This document shows, piece by piece, positions 8,003-18,166 of a DNA stretch of 64,000 nt (within the stretch, counting starts at the first letter, position 1; each line of letters opens with the position of its first letter). Source of the DNA: Alphaproteobacteria bacterium. Its GTDB lineage: Bacteria > Pseudomonadota > Alphaproteobacteria > Rhizobiales > CAJQND01. The position numbers were made by a program, and so were the translations under genes. Under the pieces are notes generated by a model. That model had not been told where the DNA came from. It saw only the letters and a program-made list of their open reading frames with translations, and did not search any database. The DNA is taken from assembly GCA_024227565.1 (NCBI GenBank), contig JAAEUE010000336.1:1-64000 (forward strand), written 5' to 3'.

Positions 8003-11000
8003 ATGAACCAAGAGGTCATGAATATCTTCAACCCCGTTGGTCAGCCGCAAACGTTTGACCAGATCAGAATTTCCATCGCGTCGCCGGAGAAAATTCTGTC
8101 CTGGTCCTTTGGCGAGATCAAAAAGCCTGAGACCATCAACTACCGCACGTTCAAGCCTGAGCGCGACGGCCTGTTCTGCGCGCGCATCTTTGGTCCCATC
8201 AAGGACTATGAGTGCCTTTGCGGCAAATACAAGCGGATGAAATACAAGGGCGTCATCTGCGAAAAGTGCGGCGTTGAAGTAACACTCTCCAAGGTCCGGC
8301 GCGAGCGCATGGGCCACATCGAGCTGGCCGCACCTGTGGCCCACATTTGGTTCCTCAAGTCGCTCCCCAGCCGTATTGCACTGCTGCTCGATATGACGCT
8401 GAAGGATGTGGAGCGGGTTCTGTACTTTGAGAATTACATTGTGCTCGAGCCAGGCCTGACGCCGCTGAAAGAGCTGCAGCTTCTGTCTGAAGAAGATTAC
8501 CTGGCCTACCAAGACGAATATGGCGATGACGCCTTCACCGCCGGCATTGGCGCTGAGGCCGTTCGCGAGATCATGATGGGCCTTGATCTTGAGAAAATCG
8601 CTGTTGATCTGCGCCAGGGCATTGCCGAAGCCACAACCGAGCTGAAGCCTAAGAAACTGGCAAAGCGGCTGAAGCTGATTGAGGCCTTCATTGCCTCAGG
8701 TAACCGTCCTGAATGGATGATCCTCACCGTTGTGCCGATCATTCCGCCGGAATTGCGCCCGCTGGTGCCGCTTGATGGCGGCCGGTTTGCAACCTCCGAC
8801 CTGAACGATCTCTATCGCCGGGTGATCAACCGGAATAACCGTTTGAAGCGCCTGATTGAGCTGCGTGCCCCGGATATCATCATCCGGAACGAAAAGCGCA
8901 TGCTGCAGGAATCTGTAGATGCTCTGTTCGACAACGGCCGCCGCGGTCGCGTCATCACGGGTGCTAACAAGCGCCCGCTGAAGTCGCTGTCTGACATGCT
9001 GAAAGGCAAGCAGGGCCGCTTCCGTCAGAACTTGCTCGGCAAGCGTGTCGACTATTCTGGCCGGTCCGTGATCGTCGTGGGTCCAGAACTCATGCTGCAT
9101 CAGTGTGGCTTGCCGAAGAAGATGGCGCTTGAACTCTTCAAGCCGTTCATCTACTCGCGCCTCGACGCCAAGGGCCTGGCCTCAACGGTCAAGCAAGCCA
9201 AGAAGCTGGTGGAAAAAGAAAAACCTGAAGTCTGGGATATCCTGGACGAGGTGATCCGCGAGCACCCGATTCTTCTGAACCGGGCGCCGACCCTTCACCG
9301 TCTGGGCATTCAGGCCTTTGAACCTGTCCTCATTGAGGGCAAGGCAATTCAATTGCATCCGCTCGTCTGTGCGGCCTTTAACGCCGACTTTGACGGCGAC
9401 CAGATGGCTGTGCACGTGCCGCTTTCCCTGGAAGCCCAGTTGGAAGCCCGCGTGTTGATGATGTCGACCAACAACATCCTGCATCCGGCCAACGGTCAGC
9501 CGATCATTGTGCCTTCCCAGGATATCGTGTTGGGGCTCTATTACCTTTCCATGATGTATGAGAATGAGCCGGGCGAGGGCATGGTGTTCTCTGATCCATC
9601 TGAGATCGAGCATGCGTTGGAATCGGGTTCGGTAACTCTGCACACCAAGATCAAGGGCCGCTTCACAGATGTGGACGAGGACGGTAGCGAAGTTGCCAGG
9701 ATTTATGAGACCACACCTGGCCGCATGAAGATTGCCGCCCTGTTGCCAAGGCGTCCGAACATCACCATGGAAGTGTGCAACAAGCTTCTGACCAAGCGCG
9801 AAATCTCGGGCATGATCGATCATGTCTATCGCCACTGCGGTCAGAAGGACACGGTGATTTTCTGCGACCAGATCATGGGTCTTGGCTTCACCAACGCGTT
9901 CAAGGCGGGCATTTCGTTCGGTAAGGACGATATGATCATTCCGGAGACCAAGGTTAAGCTGGTCGACGAGACACGCAATTTGGTGAAGGAATACGAGCAG
10001 CAGTATATCGACGGTCTGATCACCCAAGGCGAGAAATACAACAAGGTTGTTGACGCCTGGGCCAAGTGTACCGACCGTGTTGCCGATGAAATGATGGGCA
10101 AGATTTCCGCTGTTCAGACAGACAAGGAGAGCGGCCGCCAAAAGCCCATCAACTCGATCTACATGATGGCACACTCAGGGGCGCGTGGTTCACCCGCTCA
10201 GATGAAGCAGCTTTCGGGCATGCGCGGCCTTATGGCCAAGCCGTCTGGCGAGATCATCGAAACGCCGATTATCTCAAACTTTAAAGAGGGCCTCTCGGTG
10301 TTGGAGTACTTCAACTCCACTCACGGTGCCCGTAAAGGTCTGGCTGATACGGCGCTGAAAACTGCAAACTCCGGTTACCTGACCCGTCGTCTTGTGGACG
10401 TGGCGCAGGATTGCATCATCATGGAGCATGATTGCGGCACTGAGCGCGGTATCGCCTCGCGTGCGGCAGTGGACTCCGGTGAAGTGATTGTGACGCTCGG
10501 GCAGCGCGTCCTCGGCCGCACCACCGCAGAAGATGTGCATGATCCAGCAACCGGCGAACTGATTATCGGTAAAAACGAAGACATCTCCGAGGAGCAGGTT
10601 GAAAAACTTGATTCTTCGAGTGTTACCGAGCTGAAAATTCGCTCAGTGCTCACCTGCGAAAGCGCATTGGGTGTTTGTGCCAAGTGCTATGGCCGCGACC
10701 TCGCGCGCGGTACGCCTGTGAACTTCGGTGAAGCTGTTGGTGTTATCGCCGCGCAGTCCATCGGCGAGCCGGGCACGCAGTTGACCATGCGCACCTTCCA
10801 CATTGGCGGTACGGCTCAGGTGCTCGATGAATCTTATCTGGAATCTGCTCACGATGGTAACATCGAGATCAGAAACCGGAACATCGTCAAGGACAGCTCA
10901 GGCCGTCTGATTGCCATGGGCCGCAACAACGTGATTGCAGTGGTCGACGATAAGGGCAATGAGCGCGGGACCCAAAAGGTACCCTACGGTGCACGGCTCT

Positions 11001-12235
11001 ATGTTGATGATGGCGACAAGGTGAAACGCAGCACGCGTATGGCCGACTGGGACCCATATACCAGGCCGGTTATCTCCGAGGTTGACGGGATGCTTGAGTT
11101 CGAAGATCTGGTGGAAGGCGTCTCGGTGAGCGAAGTTGCTGATGAGGCGACGGGCATCACCAACCGTGTGATCACAGATTGGCGTTCAAGCCCGCGCGGC
11201 GGCGACTTGAAGCCAGCCATGGTGATCAAAGACAAGAAGGGTGAAGTTCACAAACTCGCCCGCGGCGGTGAAGCTCGTTACCTCTTGTCTGTGGACGCTG
11301 TGCTGTCGGTTGAGCCGGGCGTAGAAATCAAGGCCGGTGATGTGCTTGCACGTATTCCGACCGAAAGCGCCAAGACCCGCGATATTACGGGTGGTCTGCC
11401 ACGTGTAGCCGAACTGTTCGAAGCACGCCGGCCGAAAGACCACGCGATCATCGCAGAAATCTCCGGCCGTGTTGAGTTTGGGCGCGACTATAAAAACAAG
11501 CGCCGCATTCGCATCGTGCCTGAAGACGAGAGCATGGAGCCTTCGGAATATCTGATCCCGAAAGGCAAGCACCTTCCGGTTCAGGAAGGCGACTTCATCG
11601 AGAAGGGCGAATACCTGCTCGATGGCCACCCGGCACCGCACGACATCCTGGCGATTAACGGCGTGGAAGAACTGGCCACCTATCTGGTCAACGAAATCCA
11701 GGACGTCTACCGCCTGCAGGGCGTTGGCATCAACGACAAGCACATCGAGGTGATTGTCCGCCAAATGCTGCAGAAGGTTGAAATCGAGGATCCAGGCAGC
11801 TCAACCTGGCTGAAGGGCGAGCAGCTTGACCGGGTTGACTTCAAGGAAATGAACCAGAAGCTGGAGGCCGAAGGCCTTGATCTGGCAACCGGCTCACCGG
11901 TTCTGCTCGGCATCACCAAAGCCTCGCTGCAAACGCGTTCGTTTGTTTCAGCAGCTTCGTTCCAGGAAACTACACGCGTGCTCACCGAAGCTTCGGTGAA
12001 CGGCAAGGTGGACACCCTTGAGGGCCTGAAAGAAAACGTCATCGTAGGCCGTCTGATCCCAGCTGGTACCGGCGGCATGCTGACCCAATTCAAGCAGGTT
12101 GCAGATCGCCGCGACAGCTTGATCCTGGAAGAGCAGGACCGGGCCAGCGAAGCAGCCGCTGCAGAAGCTCTGCCGAGCCCGGAGATGGGCGATGAGGCCG
12201 CCTCTGAAGAGGCAGCTGGAGCACCTGCCGAATAG
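8003..12235 (+). CDS. rpoC: DNA-directed RNA polymerase subunit beta'
   Basis: A 1410-residue beta prime subunit. The N-terminal zinc-binding cysteines are in CLCGKYKRMKYKGVICEKCG (about 72-91). The catalytic Mg-binding motif NADFDGDQMAVH is at about 457-468. The bridge-helix/trigger-loop region includes GARGSPAQMKQLSGMRGLM, and the second zinc site CESALGVCAKCYGRD is present. The C-terminal tail is acidic and Ala-rich. ATG 8003 is preceded by AAGGAGATCAGAGCTC. The operon ends right after with a strong terminator. Confidence 0.99.
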   Translation: MNQEVMNIFNPVGQPQTFDQIRISIASPEKILSWSFGEIKKPETINYRTFKPERDGLFCARIFGPIKDYECLCGKYKRMKYKGVICEKCGVEVTLSKVRRERMGHIELAAPVAHIWFLKSLPSRIALLLDMTLKDVERVLYFENYIVLEPGLTPLKELQLLSEEDYLAYQDEYGDDAFTAGIGAEAVREIMMGLDLEKIAVDLRQGIAEATTELKPKKLAKRLKLIEAFIASGNRPEWMILTVVPIIPPELRPLVPLDGGRFATSDLNDLYRRVINRNNRLKRLIELRAPDIIIRNEKRMLQESVDALFDNGRRGRVITGANKRPLKSLSDMLKGKQGRFRQNLLGKRVDYSGRSVIVVGPELMLHQCGLPKKMALELFKPFIYSRLDAKGLASTVKQAKKLVEKEKPEVWDILDEVIREHPILLNRAPTLHRLGIQAFEPVLIEGKAIQLHPLVCAAFNADFDGDQMAVHVPLSLEAQLEARVLMMSTNNILHPANGQPIIVPSQDIVLGLYYLSMMYENEPGEGMVFSDPSEIEHALESGSVTLHTKIKGRFTDVDEDGSEVARIYETTPGRMKIAALLPRRPNITMEVCNKLLTKREISGMIDHVYRHCGQKDTVIFCDQIMGLGFTNAFKAGISFGKDDMIIPETKVKLVDETRNLVKEYEQQYIDGLITQGEKYNKVVDAWAKCTDRVADEMMGKISAVQTDKESGRQKPINSIYMMAHSGARGSPAQMKQLSGMRGLMAKPSGEIIETPIISNFKEGLSVLEYFNSTHGARKGLADTALKTANSGYLTRRLVDVAQDCIIMEHDCGTERGIASRAAVDSGEVIVTLGQRVLGRTTAEDVHDPATGELIIGKNEDISEEQVEKLDSSSVTELKIRSVLTCESALGVCAKCYGRDLARGTPVNFGEAVGVIAAQSIGEPGTQLTMRTFHIGGTAQVLDESYLESAHDGNIEIRNRNIVKDSSGRLIAMGRNNVIAVVDDKGNERGTQKVPYGARLYVDDGDKVKRSTRMADWDPYTRPVISEVDGMLEFEDLVEGVSVSEVADEATGITNRVITDWRSSPRGGDLKPAMVIKDKKGEVHKLARGGEARYLLSVDAVLSVEPGVEIKAGDVLARIPTESAKTRDITGGLPRVAELFEARRPKDHAIIAEISGRVEFGRDYKNKRRIRIVPEDESMEPSEYLIPKGKHLPVQEGDFIEKGEYLLDGHPAPHDILAINGVEELATYLVNEIQDVYRLQGVGINDKHIEVIVRQMLQKVEIEDPGSSTWLKGEQLDRVDFKEMNQKLEAEGLDLATGSPVLLGITKASLQTRSFVSAASFQETTRVLTEASVNGKVDTLEGLKENVIVGRLIPAGTGGMLTQFKQVADRRDSLILEEQDRASEAAAAEALPSPEMGDEAASEEAAGAPAE

Positions 12236-12262
12236 GGCAGTTTGCCGCTCAACAAGATTTAG

Positions 12263-12294
12263 AGGGCCGTCCGGTAAACCGGGCGGCCCTTTTT
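12263..12294 (+). terminator. Rho-independent terminator of the rpoBC operon
   Basis: A 12-bp stem AGGGCCGTCCGG (12263-12274) / CCGGGCGGCCCT (12279-12290) with loop TAAA and one G-U pair, followed directly by TTTTT. It lies 27 bases after the rpoC stop. The next gene is on the opposite strand. Confidence 0.95.
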
Positions 12295-12310
12295 ACGTTT
12301 GGTCTCTTGT

Positions 12311-12694
12311 TTAGTGAGAGGCAGGTTCAATCATCCCGAAACCGGCGCCCGTATTGTCCAGAACCACGGCCATTGTGCCAAAACCAGGTATTTCGAACTT
12401 TTCGCGCCGCACTTCGCCGCCTGTTGCGAGTGCCTCCGTCAGCGCCGTGTCAATATCGTCGACGGCAAGATAGGTGAACCAATGGGACTGTATCCCGTCA
12501 AAGTCCGGTGATCTCAGGGTAAAGATCCCGCACATTGCCTGGCCGTCCCGCTTGGCCAGCCAATAGGGGGCATGGCCTGCCTTTCCAGGAACCTCGTCAA
12601 AGCTCCAGCCCAGAGTGCGTTCATAGAACGCCTTTGCTTCGTTAGGTTTCCAGGTGTTGAGTTCATTCCACCAAATTTTGCCGCCGTGTGACAT
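12311..12694 (-). CDS. VOC family (glyoxalase/bleomycin-resistance fold) protein
   Basis: A 127-residue protein with two beta-alpha-beta-beta-beta modules: IWWNELNTWKPNEAKAFYERTLGW at the N terminus and HWFTYLAVDDIDTALTEALATGGE plus MAVVLDNTGAGFGMIEP at the C terminus. The family includes glyoxalase I, ring-cleavage dioxygenases and drug-binding proteins. The substrate cannot be read from sequence. I chose ATG 12694 (MSHGGKIWW) because GGGAGAG precedes it; a longer reading to 12736 adds an unlikely 14-residue tail. It is convergent with rpoC and appears to be a single gene. Confidence 0.85.
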   Translation of the reverse strand: MSHGGKIWWNELNTWKPNEAKAFYERTLGWSFDEVPGKAGHAPYWLAKRDGQAMCGIFTLRSPDFDGIQSHWFTYLAVDDIDTALTEALATGGEVRREKFEIPGFGTMAVVLDNTGAGFGMIEPASH

Positions 12695-12881
12695 CGTTCT
12701 CTCCCGGTTGCGATGTGTCGAGTGGTCAGTTTCCACCTGATAGTAAGTGGTGTCGATGACGGATTTTGGGTCGGTCTCAAGTTCGTGAATTTACCCTTTG
12801 CCGCTGAGTGGTTTAAATCTGCACGCGAGCGCGCTATTGTAGAGGCTCGATTAGACCAAACTTGAAGTGGAACGCCGAACG

Positions 12882-14048
12882 ATGGTCCGCACCCTGCAAC
12901 ACACCTTCATCTGCATGATTGCAGCCACCGCATTGCTACTCGTTGGTTCGAATGCCGCATACGCCGCAAAGTTTGCAACAAGTGCGCGCAATGCGATCCT
13001 GATTGACGCAGGCACAGGCGAGGTTCTGTTTGAAAAGAACCCCGACGGGCTGATGCCGCCGGCGAGCATGAGCAAGTTGATGACTATGGTGATGGTGTTC
13101 GAGGCCCTGAAGGGCCGACAGCTCACATTGGAAGACAAGTTTTTCGTCTCTGAGAATGCCTGGAAAAGCGGCGGAGCAACGTCGGGCGGCTCAACCATGT
13201 ACGCGAAGGTGAATTCCGATTTGAAGTTGGAAGACCTTATTCGAGGCGTGATCGTTCAATCGGCAAACGACGCGTGCATAGCCATCGCTGAAGGGCTCTC
13301 GGGATCTGAAGAGGCCTTTGGCGAGGCGATGACCAAACGGGCACGGGAGCTTGGGCTTGAAAAGTCCACCTTCAAGAATGCCACCGGTCTGCCCGATCCC
13401 GAACACAAGATGACGGCCCGTGAGTTGGCCAAACTTGCCCGCCATATCATCTATGAACTGCCGGAATTCTATAAGTATTACAGCGAGCGGGAGTTCACCT
13501 GGAACAAGATCACCCAGCAGAACCGGAACCCTCTTCTGTACATGGATATTGGCGCAGATGGCCTGAAAACTGGCTACACGCGCGAGGCCGGCTATGGCTT
13601 GGTGGCTTCGGCTGTCCGTGACGGCCGCCGTCTGATCATGGTGCTCGCCGGCATGAAGTCGTCTAAGGCGCGCCGGGTGGAGGCTCGCAAGCTTCTTGAT
13701 TGGGGCTTTCGCCGGTTCCGCAGCTTTGTTCTGTTTCAGCGTGGCCAAACCGTCGGTCATGCACGTGTATGGGGCGGCACGGAAGGCTGGGTGCAGCTCA
13801 TGTCAAAAGAGCCCGTGCGGGTTATGCTGACACCGGACGAGCGCAAGCAAGTGCGTGCTGAGGTGGTTTATGACGGTCCGCTCCAGGCGCCAGTTCAGCC
13901 TGGCACGCAGATCGGCAAGTTGCGATTTGCCGTTGCTGGTTCGGAGGTTAGTGAAGTTCCACTGTTTGTGGTCAACAGCGTTGAAGAAGACCAACGCCCA
14001 TGGAAACGGGCCATTGATACTCTCAAATTCATGATCTTCGGCGGTTAG
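12882..14048 (+). CDS. D-alanyl-D-alanine carboxypeptidase (PBP5/6 type, peptidase S11)
   Basis: A 388-residue low-molecular-weight penicillin-binding protein that trims the terminal D-Ala from peptidoglycan stem peptides in the periplasm. A signal peptide (about 1-28, ending SNAAYA-A) precedes the active-site triad: SxxK as SMSK at about 62-65, SxN as SAN near 127, and KTG near 228. The C-terminal beta domain (about 260-360) and an amphipathic tail ending LKFMIFGG fit the PBP5/6 layout, with the tail probably attaching to the membrane. An in-frame GTG at 12867 would add five residues; neither start has a clear ribosome binding site. tmk follows 15 bases later. Confidence 0.92.
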   Translation: MVRTLQHTFICMIAATALLLVGSNAAYAAKFATSARNAILIDAGTGEVLFEKNPDGLMPPASMSKLMTMVMVFEALKGRQLTLEDKFFVSENAWKSGGATSGGSTMYAKVNSDLKLEDLIRGVIVQSANDACIAIAEGLSGSEEAFGEAMTKRARELGLEKSTFKNATGLPDPEHKMTARELAKLARHIIYELPEFYKYYSEREFTWNKITQQNRNPLLYMDIGADGLKTGYTREAGYGLVASAVRDGRRLIMVLAGMKSSKARRVEARKLLDWGFRRFRSFVLFQRGQTVGHARVWGGTEGWVQLMSKEPVRVMLTPDERKQVRAEVVYDGPLQAPVQPGTQIGKLRFAVAGSEVSEVPLFVVNSVEEDQRPWKRAIDTLKFMIFGG

Positions 14049-14063
14049 CACTAGCGCCACTTT

Positions 14064-14693
14064 ATGAAGCCAGGAAAATTCATCACCTTTGAGGGCGGCG
14101 AGGGCGCGGGAAAATCCACCCAAGTGCGCCTGTTGACCGAGAACCTTGCAAGCCAAGGTCTTGAGATCGTGCAAACCCGTGAGCCTGGGGGCGCTCCCCA
14201 GGCAGAAGTTTTGCGCGAATTGTTGATTTCCGGTGCCACCAATCGCTGGTCTGCAGGCGCTGAAGCGTTGCTTAATTATGCGGCTCGCGATGATCATTTG
14301 CGCACCACGATCCGCCCGGCGCTGGAACGTGGGGCGTGGGTTTTATGTGACCGGTTCTCCGATTCTACCCGGGCATATCAGGGTCTTGCCGGCGACGTCT
14401 CCCTGGAGATGATAGATGCCATACATCAGGAGATTGTCGGGGAGACCGATCCGGATCTGACATTGGTCATGAATATAGCGCCGGAGGTGGGGTTGCAACG
14501 CGCTCACGCACGCGGGGATGCCAACAGGTTTGAGAACAAGGGATTGGCCTTCCACCAAACGCTTCAGAAGAGCTTTTTGGAAATCGCCACGGCCTGTCCG
14601 GAGCGTTGTGTGGTGATCGATGCGTCAGGCGAAATTGAGGAAATATCCCACGCGATCTGGAGTGCGGTTGAATCTCGCCTTCTGAACGCTTAA
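14064..14693 (+). CDS. tmk: Thymidylate kinase
   Basis: A 209-residue dTMP kinase, which phosphorylates dTMP to dTDP with ATP. Visible motifs are the P-loop FEGGEGAGKST (about 8-18), the TREPGG motif (about 38-43) and the substrate motif LCDRFSDSTRAYQG (about 95-108). The gene starts 15 bases after the carboxypeptidase and ends 9 bases before holB, so both DNA-precursor and replication genes are in one run. Confidence 0.97.
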   Translation: MKPGKFITFEGGEGAGKSTQVRLLTENLASQGLEIVQTREPGGAPQAEVLRELLISGATNRWSAGAEALLNYAARDDHLRTTIRPALERGAWVLCDRFSDSTRAYQGLAGDVSLEMIDAIHQEIVGETDPDLTLVMNIAPEVGLQRAHARGDANRFENKGLAFHQTLQKSFLEIATACPERCVVIDASGEIEEISHAIWSAVESRLLNA

Positions 14694-14702
14694 GCCACTC
14701 AG

Positions 14703-15797
14703 ATGGCAGAGATTGAAGAAGACGTCGAGCCGCTCCACCCGCGCCTTACGCAGGGGCTGCAAGGCCATGAAGCCGCGGAGCGCAAGCTGTTGGAGTCTTA
14801 TCTCTCAGGCAGAATGCACCATGCGTGGATCCTTGGAGGGCCAGGCGGCATCGGCAAGGCCACATTGGCCTACCGCTTTGCCACGTTCGTTTTGGCGAAC
14901 CCGAATCCGGCAGAGCTTCTTGTGCCGCCCACATCGCTTGATGTGGATCCCGAAGATCCGGTGGCGCGCCGTGTTGTGGCGCAAGCGCATCCTGATTTGT
15001 TGCTGGTGACACCAGCATGGGACCCGCGCAACAAGCGGCCGAAAACCGAGATTGGGGTTGCAGAAGCCCGCCAGGCGTCCAACTTCTTTGCCCGCACAGC
15101 CGGCGAGGGAGGGTGGCGTGTATGCATCGTTGACCCGGCAGCCCGCATGAATGCTACGGCCGCCAATGCGCTTTTGAAGATCCTTGAGGAACCGCCTTCG
15201 AGGGCACTGTTTCTGTTGATTGCCGATGCCCCGGGCCGGCTCTTGCGCACCATCAGGTCGCGCTGCCTGAAATTGGATCTCAAGCCTCTGGAAGAAGATG
15301 CGATGGCCACCGTATTGCGTGACCTTGCGGCCCGTGACGAAGGGTTTGATCTTGCTGTTGCCGGCAAGATTACAGCGCTTGCGGGCGGCAGCCCGGGCCG
15401 CGCGGTGCAGATCTTGAGGGAAGGGGGCTACAAGCGGTTCGAAGAGTTTTTGAACATCGCCCGCGGCCTGCCGTCCCTGAACCGGCCTGCCGGTCTGAAA
15501 TTGGCGCAACAGTTGGCAGCACGCAATGCGGCTGCGGAGTTCTTGCAGTTCTGCGAGCTTCTCTTGTCCTGGTTACCCGTACACATTGCCCAAGCCGTGC
15601 GCGCAGCATCGGCGGAGCCTTTGGTGCAACATCCAGGTGCGTGGGCTGCAGCCTACGATGAAATCAATCGTTCCCTTCGCCAGGTAGATGCCTTAAATCT
15701 CGACAAACAAGCTGCCATATTGAGCGTCTTGGATCGTCTGGCGCGTGCGGCCGCCGAACCTCCGCCCACACCATCATCTAACGCGAGCGCACTCTGA
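14703..15797 (+). CDS. holB: DNA polymerase III subunit delta prime
   Basis: A 364-residue AAA+ clamp-loader subunit. The Walker A segment GGPGGIGKAT is at about 45-54 and the family signature NALLKILEEPPSRALFLLIA at about 155-174, with the SRC-type sensor at IRSRCLKL. Delta prime is the stator of the clamp loader that opens the beta clamp. The retained P-loop is a known feature in this group and does not by itself prove ATP hydrolysis. The stop codon abuts the metG ATG directly (15797/15798). Confidence 0.94.
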   Translation: MAEIEEDVEPLHPRLTQGLQGHEAAERKLLESYLSGRMHHAWILGGPGGIGKATLAYRFATFVLANPNPAELLVPPTSLDVDPEDPVARRVVAQAHPDLLLVTPAWDPRNKRPKTEIGVAEARQASNFFARTAGEGGWRVCIVDPAARMNATAANALLKILEEPPSRALFLLIADAPGRLLRTIRSRCLKLDLKPLEEDAMATVLRDLAARDEGFDLAVAGKITALAGGSPGRAVQILREGGYKRFEEFLNIARGLPSLNRPAGLKLAQQLAARNAAAEFLQFCELLLSWLPVHIAQAVRAASAEPLVQHPGAWAAAYDEINRSLRQVDALNLDKQAAILSVLDRLARAAAEPPPTPSSNASAL

Positions 15798-17342
15798 ATG
15801 ACCGACCGTAAAAGGTTCTACATCACCACTGCAATAAGCTACCCGAACGGGCCCCCTCATATCGGCCACGCCTATGAAGCCATGGCCACCGACGCGCTGG
15901 CGCGGTTCAAGCAGCTTGATGGTTATGATGTGTACTTTCTGACCGGCACCGATGTGCACGGCATGAAGATGCTGCAGACTGCCCGGGCAGAAGGCATTGA
16001 GCCCGAAGAACTGGCCAACCGCAATTCTGATCAGTTCGAGGACATGGTGAAAGCCTTGAACTGCTCAAACGATGACTTCATCCGCACCAGCCAGGAACGC
16101 CATCATGTGTCTGTTCAGGAGATCTGGCGGCGCATGGAAGCCAATGGCGATATCTATTTGGACAAGTATGCCGGTTGGTATTCGGTCCGTGATGAAGCCT
16201 ATTACGATGAGAGCGAACTCCACAAAGGCGAGGACGGCGAGAAACTGTCGCCCCAGGACACACCGGTTGAGTGGGTCGAGGAGGAGAGCTACTTCTTCAA
16301 GCTCTCCGCCTATCAAGACAAGCTCCTGGATCTCTATGAAACAAAGCCGGAGTTCATCGGTCCCGATGTGCGGCGCAATGAGGTGGTTAGTTTCGTCAAG
16401 CGCGGTCTGAACGACCTTTCAGTATCGCGCACCACGTTCGACTGGGGCGTTAAGGTTCCAGATGCCGACGGCCACGTGATGTACGTGTGGGTGGACGCAC
16501 TGACAAACTATATCACCGGTGTGGGCTTTCCCAACGAAGACGATGAAAACTGGGCCTATTGGCCTGCCGATGCGCACATCATCGGCAAGGACATCATCCG
16601 TTTCCATTCGGTCTACTGGCCGGCCTTTTTGATGTCGGCCAACATCCCGGTTCCAAAGCGCGTGTTTGCCCATGGCTTCTTGTTCAACAAGGGCGAGAAG
16701 ATGTCGAAATCGGTTGGTAACGTGGTCGACCCGTTCTCGTTGATCAAGGCGTATGGCCTGGACCAGGTGCGTTATTTCTTCATGCGCGAGGTGCCCTTCG
16801 GCCAGGACGGCAACTATAGCCACGAGGCGATCGTCAACCGCATTAACGCGGATCTGGCCAACGACCTGGGCAATCTTGCGCAGCGGTCTTTGTCCATGAT
16901 CTTCAAGAACTGCGACGCCACGATCCCTGCGCCCGGCGCCTTCAGCGCTGAGGACAACACGCTTCTGAGTTCTGCCGATGCTCTCTTGGAGAAAGTTCGC
17001 GTGCATCATGAGGGCCAGCAACTGCACAAGGCCATTGAGTGCATCTGGCAGGTTGTTGCTGACGCCAACCGCTATTTTGCCGGCCAGGAGCCGTGGGCGC
17101 TGAAGAAGACTGATCCTGACCGGATGGGCACGGTGCTCTACGTGACGGCGGAAACCGTGCGCCAGGTTGCGATCCTTGCACAACCCTATATGCCAGACTC
17201 TGGGGCCGCTTTCTTGAACGCCTTGGGCGTGGCCGATGTTGTGAGAGACTTTGCAGCATTGGGCCCGGAGAACCGGTTGCCCAGCGGTGGCACCATTGCC
17301 AAGCCTGAGGCGGTGTTCCCCCGGTATGTGGAAGCAGATTGA
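15798..17342 (+). CDS. metG: Methionyl-tRNA synthetase
   Basis: A 514-residue class I synthetase. The HIGH motif is PHIGH (about 20-24) and the KMSKS motif is KMSKSVGN (about 300). The connective-peptide region (about 115-155, YYDESELHKGEDG) has no CxxC zinc knuckle, which places the enzyme in the zinc-free, mitochondrial-like type rather than the E. coli type. There is no C-terminal tRNA-binding extension. Its start directly follows holB, and tatD follows within 11 bases. Confidence 0.97.
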   Translation: MTDRKRFYITTAISYPNGPPHIGHAYEAMATDALARFKQLDGYDVYFLTGTDVHGMKMLQTARAEGIEPEELANRNSDQFEDMVKALNCSNDDFIRTSQERHHVSVQEIWRRMEANGDIYLDKYAGWYSVRDEAYYDESELHKGEDGEKLSPQDTPVEWVEEESYFFKLSAYQDKLLDLYETKPEFIGPDVRRNEVVSFVKRGLNDLSVSRTTFDWGVKVPDADGHVMYVWVDALTNYITGVGFPNEDDENWAYWPADAHIIGKDIIRFHSVYWPAFLMSANIPVPKRVFAHGFLFNKGEKMSKSVGNVVDPFSLIKAYGLDQVRYFFMREVPFGQDGNYSHEAIVNRINADLANDLGNLAQRSLSMIFKNCDATIPAPGAFSAEDNTLLSSADALLEKVRVHHEGQQLHKAIECIWQVVADANRYFAGQEPWALKKTDPDRMGTVLYVTAETVRQVAILAQPYMPDSGAAFLNALGVADVVRDFAALGPENRLPSGGTIAKPEAVFPRYVEAD

Positions 17343-17353
17343 GAGCCTGAGCC

Positions 17354-18166
17354 TTGGAAGCCATAGTTGACAGCCACTGCCATCTGGATTTTCCGGAACT
17401 GGCAGAAGACCTGGATGGTGTGATCGAGCGTGCCGCCGAATCTGGCGTGCATCTGATGGTGACGATCTCGACCCGGGTTCGCCGGTTTGAGGAGATCCTG
17501 AAAATCGCCGAGCGCTACGAGCAGGTTTATTGCACCGTCGGGACCCATCCCCATAATGCGGCCGAAGAGCCTGATGTGACGGCCGAAGAGCTTGTGGCGT
17601 TTTCGAACCATCCGAAGGTTGTTGGCATTGGCGAAGCAGGCCTCGATTACCACTACGACAACAGCCCGCGCGATGTGCAGGCGGCCGGATTTCGGGTGCA
17701 CATTGAAGCTGCGCGCCAAACCGGCTTGCCTCTGGTCATCCACTCGCGCTCGGCCGAAGACGATACGGTGAGCATCCTGGAGGAAGAAATGAGCCGGGGG
17801 GCATTCAAACCCTTGCTCCATTGTTTCTCATCCAACATTGAGTTGGCCAAACGCGGCTTGGCCATTGGCGCCTACGTTTCGCTGTCAGGCATCCTTACGT
17901 TCAAGAGTGCCGAAGAAATCCGCCGGTCTGCGGCCATGGCGCCAATGGACCGCCTGTTGGTGGAGACCGATGCGCCTTATCTTGCGCCGGTCCCCCATAG
18001 GGGCAAAAGCAATGAGCCCGCATTTACCCGCCACACCCTGGAGTGCTTGGCCGAGGTGAAAGGGGTGAGCCCCGATGAGATGGCCCGGGCAACATCAGAC
18101 AACTTCTTCACGCTGTTCTCAAAAGTGCCCAGGCCTGAAATATTCCAGCGGGGCCAGGCTGCATGA
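17354..18166 (+). CDS. TatD family metal-dependent hydrolase
   Basis: A 270-residue TIM-barrel hydrolase. The N-terminal metal ligands are in DSHCHLDF (about 6-13); VGTHPHNA, GIGEAGLDYHY, PLVIHSRSAEDD, LLHCFSS and the late LVETDAPYLAP supply the other ligands typical of TatD-type 3'-5' DNases. It starts with TTG at 17354, the only start before the first metal motif. Its end overlaps the next gene by 4 bases (ATGA). A metG-tatD-MBL order is common in alphaproteobacteria. Confidence 0.94.
   Translation: MEAIVDSHCHLDFPELAEDLDGVIERAAESGVHLMVTISTRVRRFEEILKIAERYEQVYCTVGTHPHNAAEEPDVTAEELVAFSNHPKVVGIGEAGLDYHYDNSPRDVQAAGFRVHIEAARQTGLPLVIHSRSAEDDTVSILEEEMSRGAFKPLLHCFSSNIELAKRGLAIGAYVSLSGILTFKSAEEIRRSAAMAPMDRLLVETDAPYLAPVPHRGKSNEPAFTRHTLECLAEVKGVSPDEMARATSDNFFTLFSKVPRPEIFQRGQAA

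Noticed and set aside
9182..10174. Long minus-strand open frame inside rpoC
   Set aside because: It lies wholly antisense to a certain gene, has no ribosome binding site or recognisable domain, and results from the codon bias of the sense strand.
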